IMG/VR virus record: IMGVR_UViG_3300037042_002012
Coordinates: 1-27,479 of that record
Length of the DNA stretch: 27,479 nt
Strand: one strand, 5' to 3'
From: a virus
Positions 1 to 5,008 of this stretch are shown here, in pieces (within the stretch, counting starts at the first letter, position 1; every line of letters starts with the position of its first letter). A program made the position numbers and the translations under genes. The notes under the pieces are model-generated. The model worked only from the letters and a program-made list of their open reading frames with translations. It did not search any database and had not been told where the DNA came from.

Positions 1-197
1 TCCATTAACTTCATTGATAACTCTAATGCTTTAACTGGGTCAGTCTTTTTTAATTCTTCTAAATCCGATTGTATTGTATTGAGTGTATTGTTTACTGCAC
101 GATTAATGGTTAACCTCATTTGCTCTGTTGTTCTATTCAGTGCACCTTTTGGTCTACCATTTAAATTTATTCTTGTATCTCCTTTAATGAATGCCAT
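1..197 (-). CDS. Small terminase-like protein, N-terminal part (runs off left edge)
   Basis: A reading frame opens at the ATG at 195-197 and continues past the window edge, giving 65 complete codons. The N-terminus reads MAFIKGDTRINLNGRPKGAL and continues with NRTTEQMR, then a helical segment ending near DPVKALELSMKLME. The GRPKG-x-xNxTT pattern followed by a DPxKALEL helix is typical of small DNA-binding proteins just upstream of the large terminase in Bacteroidetes phages (DUF5681 or small-terminase-like). In transcription order it is the last gene seen, so a large terminase would be expected next, outside the window. Assignment rests on this pattern and on position. Another small DNA-binding protein is possible because the C-terminus is missing. 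Confidence 0.55.
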   Translation of the reverse strand, partial: MAFIKGDTRINLNGRPKGALNRTTEQMRLTINRAVNNTLNTIQSDLEELKKTDPVKALELSMKLM

Positions 198-255
198 AGT
201 ATTTTAATTGTATTTTACTACTATTTTAACAACTCTGCTTGGTTTTTGTAGTTGA

Positions 256-438
256 TTACATAAGTCTTTCGTATCCATATCCTTTTACTAAGTTGCCTTC
301 ACTATCTAAAATAAAAAGTGCTCCACCTGTTTCATCTCCCTTATGTACAATTTGTTTATCCTTTATCCAAGTCCAATTAAATGTAAAGTAAACATATTGA
401 TAATCTATGTTATGATGCTTAATATTCGTAGTAGTCAT
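256..438 (-). CDS. Small hypothetical protein (60 aa)
   Basis: A 60-residue protein that I do not recognise. It is rich in aromatic residues (YQYVYFTFNWTWI at 13-25) and ends in an alternating, beta-like stretch (GGALFILDSEGNLVKGYGYE). It has no signal peptide or membrane helix. The start overlaps the end of the upstream zinc-ribbon gene by 20 nt, consistent with translational coupling in the leftward operon. The next gene starts 58 nt downstream. Its function is unknown; its place between a zinc-ribbon protein and a terminase-like gene says only that it belongs to the same transcript. Confidence 0.55.
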   Translation of the reverse strand: MTTTNIKHHNIDYQYVYFTFNWTWIKDKQIVHKGDETGGALFILDSEGNLVKGYGYERLM

Positions 439-859
439 GATGGTTTGGATAATCTCTTTGAATAGTTTTTCTGCTCCTTATTGTTCTAGCGTCTAATGTT
501 TCTTTATCTCTTCTATCTAATATCCATTTTAATATTCCGTTATCTTCTATTTCTTTAAGTTGTTTATTGTAGTGTTGAGTTATTACATCTCTATTGCCTG
601 TCTTATTGTATTCTTTCCATGCATTACTTAGTGCAGTCCGAATTGAACAAAACCTACTACCTGCTTCATGTGTTTTAGTATTAAATGGATAGTTATCTTT
701 CTTTGGATACTTAGCTCTTTTTCTTACTTCATATACCTTTTGGTTTTTATTTAAGCATTGCTTACATCTCCATCTTGGTTTGAATGTATGAAATGATGCT
801 CCACATTCTTTACAATCTCTATTCTCACCCGTTGTTCTATTAAATGGTTTCTTAAACAT
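419..859 (-). CDS. Zinc-ribbon protein (146 aa)
   Basis: The N-terminus carries a clear CX2C-X12-CX2C zinc ribbon (C16, C19, C32, C35). The rest is basic, with a predicted helical middle (residues about 70-120) and an R/K-rich segment near 115-135. No HNH or GIY-YIG catalytic motif follows, so there is no sequence basis for calling it a nuclease. Zinc ribbons of this form often begin phage DNA-binding proteins and endonucleases, and the GIY-YIG protein at 2113-2634 also starts with one. The start overlaps the 3' end of the sigma-like gene by 8 nt, so the two are probably coupled. A nucleic-acid-binding role is an inference. Confidence 0.65.
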   Translation of the reverse strand: MFKKPFNRTTGENRDCKECGASFHTFKPRWRCKQCLNKNQKVYEVRKRAKYPKKDNYPFNTKTHEAGSRFCSIRTALSNAWKEYNKTGNRDVITQHYNKQLKEIEDNGILKWILDRRDKETLDARTIRSRKTIQRDYPNHHDYYEY

Positions 860-1412
860 ATGGATTGTCTATAACTTGTTCTAAATACTTTCTAATTTTT
901 TTAACTGCAAGAAAGGTTGTACTCTTGCTAATTTTAATTTTCTTTGCTACTTCATCAAGTGTGTCCGAACTCATCCAATACAATTGAAATATCTTACTTT
1001 GTGGCCACATCTTTGTTTTCTCTAATTGCTTTAGTTCATTTAGTATTTGGTCATGTGCTCTTTGTATCTGTAAATCTCTTTCTTCATCATATATAATTTC
1101 ATCTTGTTCTTCCCATGCGGTATAGTCACCCATTAGTTTAACTCGATTCAATTTTTTAGTTTTGTTCATAAATCTACTATGAAGAAACTTATTACAATAG
1201 AATAGATTGTAAGTGTTATCACCCCAAAACAATTTAACATTACACTTCTCATGTAAGTAAATGTAAAGTTCTTGTACTAAGTCTTCTGCTTCCTCTCTAT
1301 TCTTTGTAATCTTTTTTGCTGCTGATACTAACCAATTATTAGATTCATTGTATAGTCCGACTAATCTTCTTTCACATTCACATTGTTGAATACTACCTGA
1401 GTCGATTATCAT
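852..1412 (-). CDS. Sigma-70-like phage transcription factor (186 aa)
   Basis: The layout is that of a small sigma-70 family (ECF-like) factor. Residues about 26-53 (WLVSAAKKITKNREEAEDLV, then QELYIYL) match region 2, including the AEDLVQE core that normally contacts the RNA polymerase clamp. A linker follows. Residues about 138-177 (TLDEVAKKIKISKSTTFLAV, then KKIRKYL) form a region-4-like helix-turn-helix, which in the family reads the -35 element. Related small sigma-like proteins occur in Bacteroidetes phages and are suspected of directing late transcription. Its start codon shares a base with the stop of the 70-aa gene upstream (TAATG). A DNA-binding protein that only resembles sigma remains possible. 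Confidence 0.7.
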   Translation of the reverse strand: MIIDSGSIQQCECERRLVGLYNESNNWLVSAAKKITKNREEAEDLVQELYIYLHEKCNVKLFWGDNTYNLFYCNKFLHSRFMNKTKKLNRVKLMGDYTAWEEQDEIIYDEERDLQIQRAHDQILNELKQLEKTKMWPQSKIFQLYWMSSDTLDEVAKKIKISKSTTFLAVKKIRKYLEQVIDNPYV

Positions 1413-1624
1413 TATCTTACTTTTGCGTAATCATGTAAAAAGTCAATTGCTCTTTTCCAATGTCCTCCTGCAGATGCACAGGTGCAAGGTCTAGGTTCTT
1501 GCTCATCTCTAATATGATTAAATGTGTCCCAAATGTAAGGTGCTTTATTTTCTGGTAAGTATGCACCGATTTGACTTAATTCATTCTTAAGTTCTAATAA
1601 TGCTTCTGGACTTAATTCTTTCAT
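1412..1624 (-). CDS. Small conserved-looking phage protein (70 aa)
   Basis: Helical N-terminal half (residues 3-20), then APYIWDTFNHIR and a compact PCTCxSxGGHWKRAIDFL motif with two cysteines (C47, C49) and H55/W56. The combination of a CxC pair with a His-Trp helix looks like a small metal-binding or structural motif, and I believe similar peptides occur in other phages of this type. No enzymatic function can be assigned. It lies between a 90-aa unknown (4 nt away) and the sigma-like gene (1-nt overlap), so it is co-translated with the latter. Confidence 0.6.
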   Translation of the reverse strand: MKELSPEALLELKNELSQIGAYLPENKAPYIWDTFNHIRDEQEPRPCTCASAGGHWKRAIDFLHDYAKVR

Positions 1625-1628
1625 ATTA

Positions 1629-1901
1629 CTATAATGTTTTTAACTTAGGTAATTTTAAATCGTTTGCTTTAGGTTGTACTGGTGCAGGTTGATTTGTCTT
1701 AATAGGATTAGATAAGTCCAAAAGATGTTTAATTGTTTCAAAGTGAGGATGATGTCCACTAAAACTAAGACCCATGCATGCAAAGATTAAAACTAAATCT
1801 TCTACTCCTTTTAAGTTTTGCCAATCTACAAAGTAAAGTGCTTCTTTGTCAATGTCTTCTGTGTAAGTTGTTCCGTCTAATGTTGCTTTTTGTGTTTGCA
1901 T
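1629..1901 (-). CDS. Hypothetical protein (90 aa)
   Basis: Unrecognised. Residues 1-30 include TTYTEDIDKEALYFVDWQNL. A hydrophobic helix at about 34-47 (DLVLIFACMGLSFSG) is followed by HHPHFETIKHLL, and the last 25 residues are proline- and lysine-rich and probably disordered. The hydrophobic stretch is short and not flanked like a typical membrane anchor, so a buried helix is as likely as a membrane segment. The gene lies in the leftward operon, 15 nt after the 64-aa gene and 4 nt before the 70-aa gene. Confidence 0.5.
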   Translation of the reverse strand: MQTQKATLDGTTYTEDIDKEALYFVDWQNLKGVEDLVLIFACMGLSFSGHHPHFETIKHLLDLSNPIKTNQPAPVQPKANDLKLPKLKTL

Positions 1902-1916
1902 ATTTATTGTTTTTGT

Positions 1917-2111
1917 TTATAATTTAATCATTCCACAATTTCCATTGTAGTCTTTATTTGTTAATCTATTTAACCATTCCTTGCGTTCACAGCAATAGCA
2001 TTTATCATATCCCATCAGGCGTGCAATAGATAGTGCTAATTTCTCACCAAATCCAAAAGTGATGACATATATCAATGCCTCTACCCAATCTCCTAATTTA
2101 ATTCTTTTCAT
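1917..2111 (-). CDS. Small cysteine-containing protein (64 aa)
   Basis: The pattern KLGDWVEALIYVITFGFGEK, then ALSIARLMGYDKCYCCERKEWLNRL, has an N-terminal GDxVE turn, a hydrophobic helix (10-34) and a CxCC cluster (C38, C40, C41) followed by the RKxWLN segment, with one more Cys at 59. Small phage proteins with a GD-x-V-E start and a C-x-C-(x)-x-R-K-x-x-L-N end are common and unassigned; the cysteines could bind a metal. The stop of the upstream nuclease gene (2113) lies 1 nt before this gene's start, so the two are coupled. No function is proposed. Confidence 0.55.
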   Translation of the reverse strand: MKRIKLGDWVEALIYVITFGFGEKLALSIARLMGYDKCYCCERKEWLNRLTNKDYNGNCGMIKL

Positions 2112-2112
2112 A

Positions 2113-2634
2113 TTATTTGATATTTAAACTGATGTTTTGAGATTTATTTATGATAATGTATGCATCCTCTAATTGTTTTAGTTGTGCTCTAGTCAAACCT
2201 ATACATTCTTTTACTACTTTAAATTCGTGATTTTCCATACCATATTTGTCAAATGATTCATGCAGTAATGGTAATGATTCTCTTTTACCTTGTTTGAATT
2301 GTTTATAATGTTTTTTATGTTCTACTATTCTACATTTAAAATACATTTCTGACATTCCAATATAAGTTTCACCATTAGGATTTGTAATAGAATAAATAAT
2401 ACCAGTTTTGTCGGCTTTCCTATACTTTCTTAAATATTCCATAAACCTATCCCAATTTGTATCTTGCCACTTCTTATGGTGTGTTGGATTGATTTGAGTT
2501 CTAAACTTATGATTATCATTTTTGTTACACTCCTTACACTTAGGTTGTAATTTATCTTTGGTTGAACTACATTTACTGAATTGTGTGGTGTCTTTTAATT
2601 TACCACAATGTCTACATTCTTTCATACTTGTCAT
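2113..2634 (-). CDS. Zinc-ribbon GIY-YIG endonuclease (173 aa)
   Basis: I place the start at the ATG at 2632-2634. The open frame extends further upstream, but that part crosses a terminator hairpin and a promoter and has no protein-like composition. Residues 7-36 form a CX2C-X22-CX2C zinc ribbon (C7, C10, C33, C36). Residues 78-171 form a GIY-YIG nuclease domain: GIIY at 78-81, YIG at 91-93, the conserved Arg at R102 in KCRIVEH, the KYGMENHEF segment, a likely catalytic Glu at E156 (QLEDAYI) and N171. Stand-alone enzymes of this form are mostly homing or mobile endonucleases that cut double-stranded DNA. The gene has its own promoter and follows a terminator, as expected for an inserted element. 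Confidence 0.85.
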   Translation of the reverse strand: MTSMKECRHCGKLKDTTQFSKCSSTKDKLQPKCKECNKNDNHKFRTQINPTHHKKWQDTNWDRFMEYLRKYRKADKTGIIYSITNPNGETYIGMSEMYFKCRIVEHKKHYKQFKQGKRESLPLLHESFDKYGMENHEFKVVKECIGLTRAQLKQLEDAYIIINKSQNISLNIK

Positions 2635-2646
2635 TTTGTTATTAGT

Positions 2647-2675
2647 AATATACGAATAATTCTTGATATTACCAA
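2647..2675 (-). promoter_or_regulatory. Promoter A, upstream of the GIY-YIG nuclease gene
   Basis: On the minus strand the sequence reads TTGGTA, 17 nt, TATATT, a sigma-70-like arrangement (4/6 at -35, 5/6 at -10) with optimal spacing. It lies just upstream of the nuclease start and downstream of a terminator, where a new promoter is needed. The same 31-nt element (25 identities, including the 12-mer TTCGTATATTAC) recurs upstream of the DUF1376-like gene. The expected transcription start falls within about 5-15 nt of the first ATGs, so the leader would be very short. Confidence 0.6.
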
Positions 2676-2707
2676 CTATATATATTGTTTTCAAAACCCA
2701 AACGCAT

Positions 2708-2743
2708 AAAAAAGGCCAAGGAATGACAAAAAACCCTGGCCTT
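2708..2743 (-). terminator. Rho-independent terminator after the DUF1376-like gene
   Basis: Read on the minus strand, a 10-bp stem (AAGGCCAGGG / CCTTGGCCTT, one mismatch) encloses a 12-nt loop and is followed immediately by TTTTTT. It lies about 100 nt beyond the stop codon of the DUF1376-like gene and before promoter A, separating that gene from the nuclease and the rest of the leftward operon. On the other strand no T tract follows, so it acts leftward. Confidence 0.8.
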
Positions 2744-2845
2744 ATATATGTTGGATAGGACTTCATAATGTAATGCTGAATAGCGAATGAAGTATTGTTT
2801 AACCTATCTTTTGTAATAACATATATTGATTGTAATATAATCAAA

Positions 2846-3346
2846 TTATTTTACATCTCCAAATATATTATCAAACTTATTTATTATTTCTTTTTGTTCT
2901 TTATCTAAACTACCTGTAATAACATCTGCAAGCATATCTTGTCTTTCAGCTTTAGTTCCAGTTACAAGTTCTAGTTCAACAGTATCAGTTACAGTTACAG
3001 TTCCAGTTACAGTTCCAGTATGGTTTTCCATATGGGAGTTCATATCTACTTTCATATCTTTTTTCTTACTGAAATTCTTTAATCTATTTTCGGTATAAGA
3101 TTTTCTTCTAATACTTTCTTCTTTCATTTTTAGATTATACCATTTGCCATCTTCTTTGATAAACTTTTCAGCAACCTGTATATCTTCTTCGGTTAATATA
3201 CTTTTCATATCACCATCAGTAAGATATTGATTTTGATGTTGTAAGCATAATAAAGTAATATACTTACCTTTTTGTTCCATTGTCATTGTCATTGTTCCTA
3301 CTAAGAAATCTTTTGTCCATAATAGGACTGCTGGGTCTTTTGCCAT
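2846..3346 (-). CDS. DUF1376-like replication-associated protein (166 aa)
   Basis: The start at 3344-3346 (MAKDPAVLLWTKDFLVGTMT) is preferred to upstream in-frame ATGs because the family signature begins there and promoter B lies upstream of it. Residues 1-90 show the pattern of DUF1376-type phage replisome-organiser proteins: a W-x-x-D-F-L-x-G-T start, M-x-x-EQKGKYI-x-LLCLQHQ helix, then DGKWYN and a basic RKSYTENRLKN segment. Residues 108-131 are a Val/Thr/Gly repeat, probably a flexible linker, before a short charged C-terminal helix (134-160) of the sort that can bind a helicase or polymerase partner. It is shorter than many relatives. The replication role comes from family knowledge, not from catalytic residues. 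Confidence 0.65.
   Translation of the reverse strand: MAKDPAVLLWTKDFLVGTMTMTMEQKGKYITLLCLQHQNQYLTDGDMKSILTEEDIQVAEKFIKEDGKWYNLKMKEESIRRKSYTENRLKNFSKKKDMKVDMNSHMENHTGTVTGTVTVTDTVELELVTGTKAERQDMLADVITGSLDKEQKEIINKFDNIFGDVK
2986..3015 (-). repeat. Hexanucleotide repeat inside the DUF1376-like gene
   Basis: Five consecutive hexamers CAGTT(A/C) on the plus strand; on the coding strand they give an alternating T/V/G linker. The repeat unit is a multiple of three, so gain or loss of units would lengthen or shorten the linker without breaking the frame. Confidence 0.8.
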
Positions 3347-3377
3347 AATTGTTGTTTTTAATTGTTTGTTATAATGT

Positions 3378-3406
3378 AATATACGAAAAGTTTTCCATAA
3401 TACCAA
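3378..3406 (-). promoter_or_regulatory. Promoter B, upstream of the DUF1376-like gene
   Basis: The minus strand reads TTGGTA, 17 nt, TATATT, the same boxes and the same spacing as promoter A. The -10 box ends 31 nt upstream of the DUF1376-like start codon, giving a leader of roughly 25 nt that is A-rich and lacks a Shine-Dalgarno sequence. The two 15-bp palindromes lie 75-120 nt upstream of it. Confidence 0.6.
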
Positions 3407-3480
3407 ATTATGGGTTTCCATATGGTAATAGATATGGTTTCTCATAATAAACATAATATAAAAAAATGTAATATATTGTA

Positions 3481-3495
3481 TTAGAAAATATCTAA
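3481..3495. promoter_or_regulatory. Operator-like palindrome, copy 1
   Basis: TTAGAAAATATCTAA, a perfect TTAGA-N5-TCTAA dyad. An identical 15-mer lies at 3512-3526, 31 bp away centre to centre (about three helical turns), so two dimers of one regulator could sit on the same face of the DNA. Protein binding is inferred. Confidence 0.6.
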
Positions 3496-3511
3496 AAAAA
3501 CCCCCTTTTTG

Positions 3512-3526
3512 TTAGAAAATATCTAA
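3512..3526. promoter_or_regulatory. Operator-like palindrome, copy 2
   Basis: Second identical copy of the TTAGA-N5-TCTAA dyad. An A7-C5-T5 tract separates it from copy 1. Both copies lie between the leftward promoter B and the start of the rightward operon, where a shared regulator could control both directions. Confidence 0.6.
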
Positions 3527-3569
3527 TCCAGGCGTAATCACCTCATTTTCAGACAGTTATATATGGGTT

Positions 3570-3634
3570 TTTTTACCATATTTAACTTATTGCATATCAA
3601 TGAGTTATGCAGACTATGTCATATATGGTAAAAA
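3570..3634. repeat. Separated 12-bp inverted repeat
   Basis: TTTTTACCATAT at 3570-3581 and its exact reverse complement at 3623-3634 flank a 41-bp centre that itself holds the partial palindrome ATTG-CATAT-CAAT (3589-3601). It could be a regulator site pair, a cruciform or part of a replication origin. Symmetry alone does not distinguish these. Confidence 0.55.
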
Positions 3635-3780
3635 CATATGTATAACTAGTTGATACTCAATAAAGAACTTTTGGGTATATGACAAATCGTCTCATATATC
3701 AGTAGGCCAGTATCAAAAATTGTCGTATCTTAGTGTATTGGGTTGAGAGAATGACCCTTCACATATAAAAAATATATAAT

Positions 3781-4059
3781 ATGACAAAAATGACAAACAA
3801 AATGCAAAAACAATTGGAAACAATGTTAAGAGAAAAATTCAATTTTAATCCTGATGGTGAGTTGGATGATGATAAAATTGGATATTCGTGTATCAATGGA
3901 TTTGAATATATGAATTTTATTGATTACGATTTATCTACAAATTTAATTACACATAACATTGTAGATGATAGTGGTAATTTAATAGAAGAAACTACTTACT
4001 TAACATTACAAGATATAGAAAATAAATTGTATAGTCTATTTACAGGAGTCTTAAAATAA
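3781..4059 (+). CDS. First gene of the rightward mini-operon, unknown (92 aa)
   Basis: Unrecognised acidic protein. The N-terminal 20 residues form a basic/amphipathic helix (MTNKMQKQLETMLREKFNF), followed by an acidic, beta-like middle (ELDDDKIGYS, NFIDYDLSTNLITHNIVDDSGN) and a C-terminal helix (LQDIENKLYSLFTGVL). ATGs at codons 1, 4 and 8 are all possible starts; the first is used here. A terminator hairpin follows the stop by about 10 nt, so this gene may yield its own abundant short transcript. It is the first gene expressed to the right of the control region, a position often taken by early host-takeover or regulatory proteins. That role is inferred from position only. Confidence 0.6.
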   Translation: MTKMTNKMQKQLETMLREKFNFNPDGELDDDKIGYSCINGFEYMNFIDYDLSTNLITHNIVDDSGNLIEETTYLTLQDIENKLYSLFTGVLK

Positions 4060-4068
4060 TAAAAAATT

Positions 4069-4095
4069 GGGGAAGTGAAATATCTTCCCCTTTTT
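4069..4095 (+). terminator. Terminator or attenuator after the first mini-operon gene
   Basis: A perfect 7-bp stem GGGGAAG / CTTCCCC with an 8-nt loop is followed by TTTTT. On the opposite strand the stem is followed by AATTTTTT, so it could also stop antisense transcription. It lies between the 92-aa and 80-aa genes and may reduce expression of the later genes. Confidence 0.75.
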
Positions 4096-4123
4096 AATTT
4101 AATAAACAACAAACAAAAAAGTT

Positions 4124-4366
4124 ATGAATTACACAATTAAAGGTTGGGAAACCGAACAATGTAGAAACGAAGGATTATCATTTGACATTGAAGATTTTGA
4201 CAATGTTGAAGATGCTGCAAATGAAGCAGAAAGTTATTATAGAAATGGATTAGCGTGTGTAGAAGTAGAAGATGAAAATGGTAATGTATATTATCATTTA
4301 AGTTTTGATGCTGCTTCTAAAAAAGAAATTGAGAAATACAATAGTGGTAAACAATTAAAAAAATAA
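4124..4366 (+). CDS. Unknown acidic protein (80 aa)
   Basis: Small acidic protein with an alpha/beta pattern: strand (NYTIKGWETE), an acidic helix (FDNVEDAANEAESYYRNG, 26-43), then a beta hairpin CVEVEDENGNVYYHLSFD (45-62) and a basic tail. The helix followed by a hairpin with D-x-NGxVxYH resembles small phage proteins of unknown role; I do not recognise a named family. It follows an A-rich leader without Shine-Dalgarno and lies 3 nt before the next gene (TAAGTTATG junction), so the two are probably translated together. Confidence 0.6.
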   Translation: MNYTIKGWETEQCRNEGLSFDIEDFDNVEDAANEAESYYRNGLACVEVEDENGNVYYHLSFDAASKKEIEKYNSGKQLKK

Positions 4367-4369
4367 GTT

Positions 4370-4903
4370 ATGAACAAAGAGTTAAAAACAAAAATGGAAT
4401 TAGAAGTATTAAAAACAATTATTTGTGTAAATAAAGAAACTACGCAAGATGAATTATGGTTGCAATCAGATACACCACATATGCACAAACATTTTCTTAA
4501 AAGACTTGATAGAAATATCAAAACATATGTAAAAAGATTAAAAACATTATTAGTCCCAAACAAAGAGTATATTTTAGATTTAGGAAACTCTACTATACCT
4601 TATGATGAAAAAGATAATTTCGTTCAATTCCTTTATGATAATATGGTTTATGCTGACTATAAAGGTGATTATGATGAGTATCATTACGATATTGATAGTT
4701 TTAATAAAACAAATGAGGATGATAAATCAGAAATTATAGAATGTTTACACTTATCTATATTAACTTTTTATGTTGATGATAATGGAAATACAATTATCAA
4801 TGGTTTATTCCATGGATTTGATAGTGAAAAGGTAAATGTAAAAGTAAGTAAGAATATCTTTGAGACTAATTTAATTGCTAACATAAGTTTAGTATCACTA
4901 TAA
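4370..4903 (+). CDS. Unknown protein (177 aa)
   Basis: Unrecognised. The N-terminal 65 residues are helical and basic (ELEVLKTIICVNKETTQDEL; HKHFLKRLDRNIKTYVKRLK), with possible helix-turn-helix spacing but no convincing motif. Residues about 80-125 are acidic and tyrosine-rich (NMVYADYKGDYDEYHYDIDS). The C-terminus (130-177) is beta-like (LTFYVDDNGNTIINGLFHGF). An acidic, aromatic surface of this kind is seen in DNA-mimic and anti-defence proteins, but that is only speculation. The gene shares the operon with the 80-aa protein upstream and a 30-aa peptide 10 nt downstream. Confidence 0.6.
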   Translation: MNKELKTKMELEVLKTIICVNKETTQDELWLQSDTPHMHKHFLKRLDRNIKTYVKRLKTLLVPNKEYILDLGNSTIPYDEKDNFVQFLYDNMVYADYKGDYDEYHYDIDSFNKTNEDDKSEIIECLHLSILTFYVDDNGNTIINGLFHGFDSEKVNVKVSKNIFETNLIANISLVSL

Positions 4904-4913
4904 AACAAATAAT

Positions 4914-5006
4914 ATGATAATATTCAAAATAATCACATTCGTATTACCGATAACAATAATGATATTCGGTATAAGTAAAATTCGTAAACAATTAAACAAC
5001 AAATAA
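4914..5006 (+). CDS. Tiny putative membrane peptide (30 aa)
   Basis: A short frame, MIIFKIITFVLPITIMIFGI followed by SKIRKQLNNK. Residues 1-20 form a single hydrophobic segment, and the last ten residues are basic, which predicts a single-pass inner-membrane peptide with a cytoplasmic C-terminus. It fits exactly between its neighbours: 10 nt after the 177-aa gene and 2 nt before the 160-aa gene, with an A-rich leader like theirs. Tiny membrane peptides of this sort act as holins, toxins or regulators of host membrane proteins; nothing here picks one. Confidence 0.5.
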   Translation: MIIFKIITFVLPITIMIFGISKIRKQLNNK

Positions 5007-5008
5007 AA

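Larger units (their letters stand above)
3347..3780. other. Gene-free divergent control region, possible replication origin
   Basis: This 434-bp stretch separates the leftward DUF1376-like gene from the rightward mini-operon and contains no convincing gene. It is very AT-rich and dense in symmetry elements: promoter B, two copies of a 15-bp palindrome, an A7-C5-T5 tract between them, a 12-bp inverted repeat at 3570-3634, several ATATATGG-like words, and palindromes such as TTGATACTCAA (3651-3661). A divergent regulatory region is well supported by gene orientation. An origin of replication is possible because of the repeats and the neighbouring replication gene, but nothing here proves it. 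A rightward promoter must lie near 3700-3775; the best word is TATCTTAG near 3726-3733, without a good -35 box. Confidence 0.6.

Noticed and set aside
2635-2844. N-terminal extension of the GIY-YIG frame up to 2844
   Set aside because: The extra 70 codons cross a terminator hairpin and a good promoter, have an unlikely composition (many aromatic residues, no domain), and the zinc ribbon begins just after the ATG at 2632-2634.
3347-3454. N-terminal extension of the DUF1376-like frame
   Set aside because: The extension covers promoter B, and the conserved family start MAKDP lies at 3344-3346.
4294-4563. Minus-strand frame opposite the mini-operon
   Set aside because: It overlaps the 80-aa and 177-aa plus-strand genes antisense and has a hydrophobic, Cys/Phe-rich composition typical of a shadow frame.
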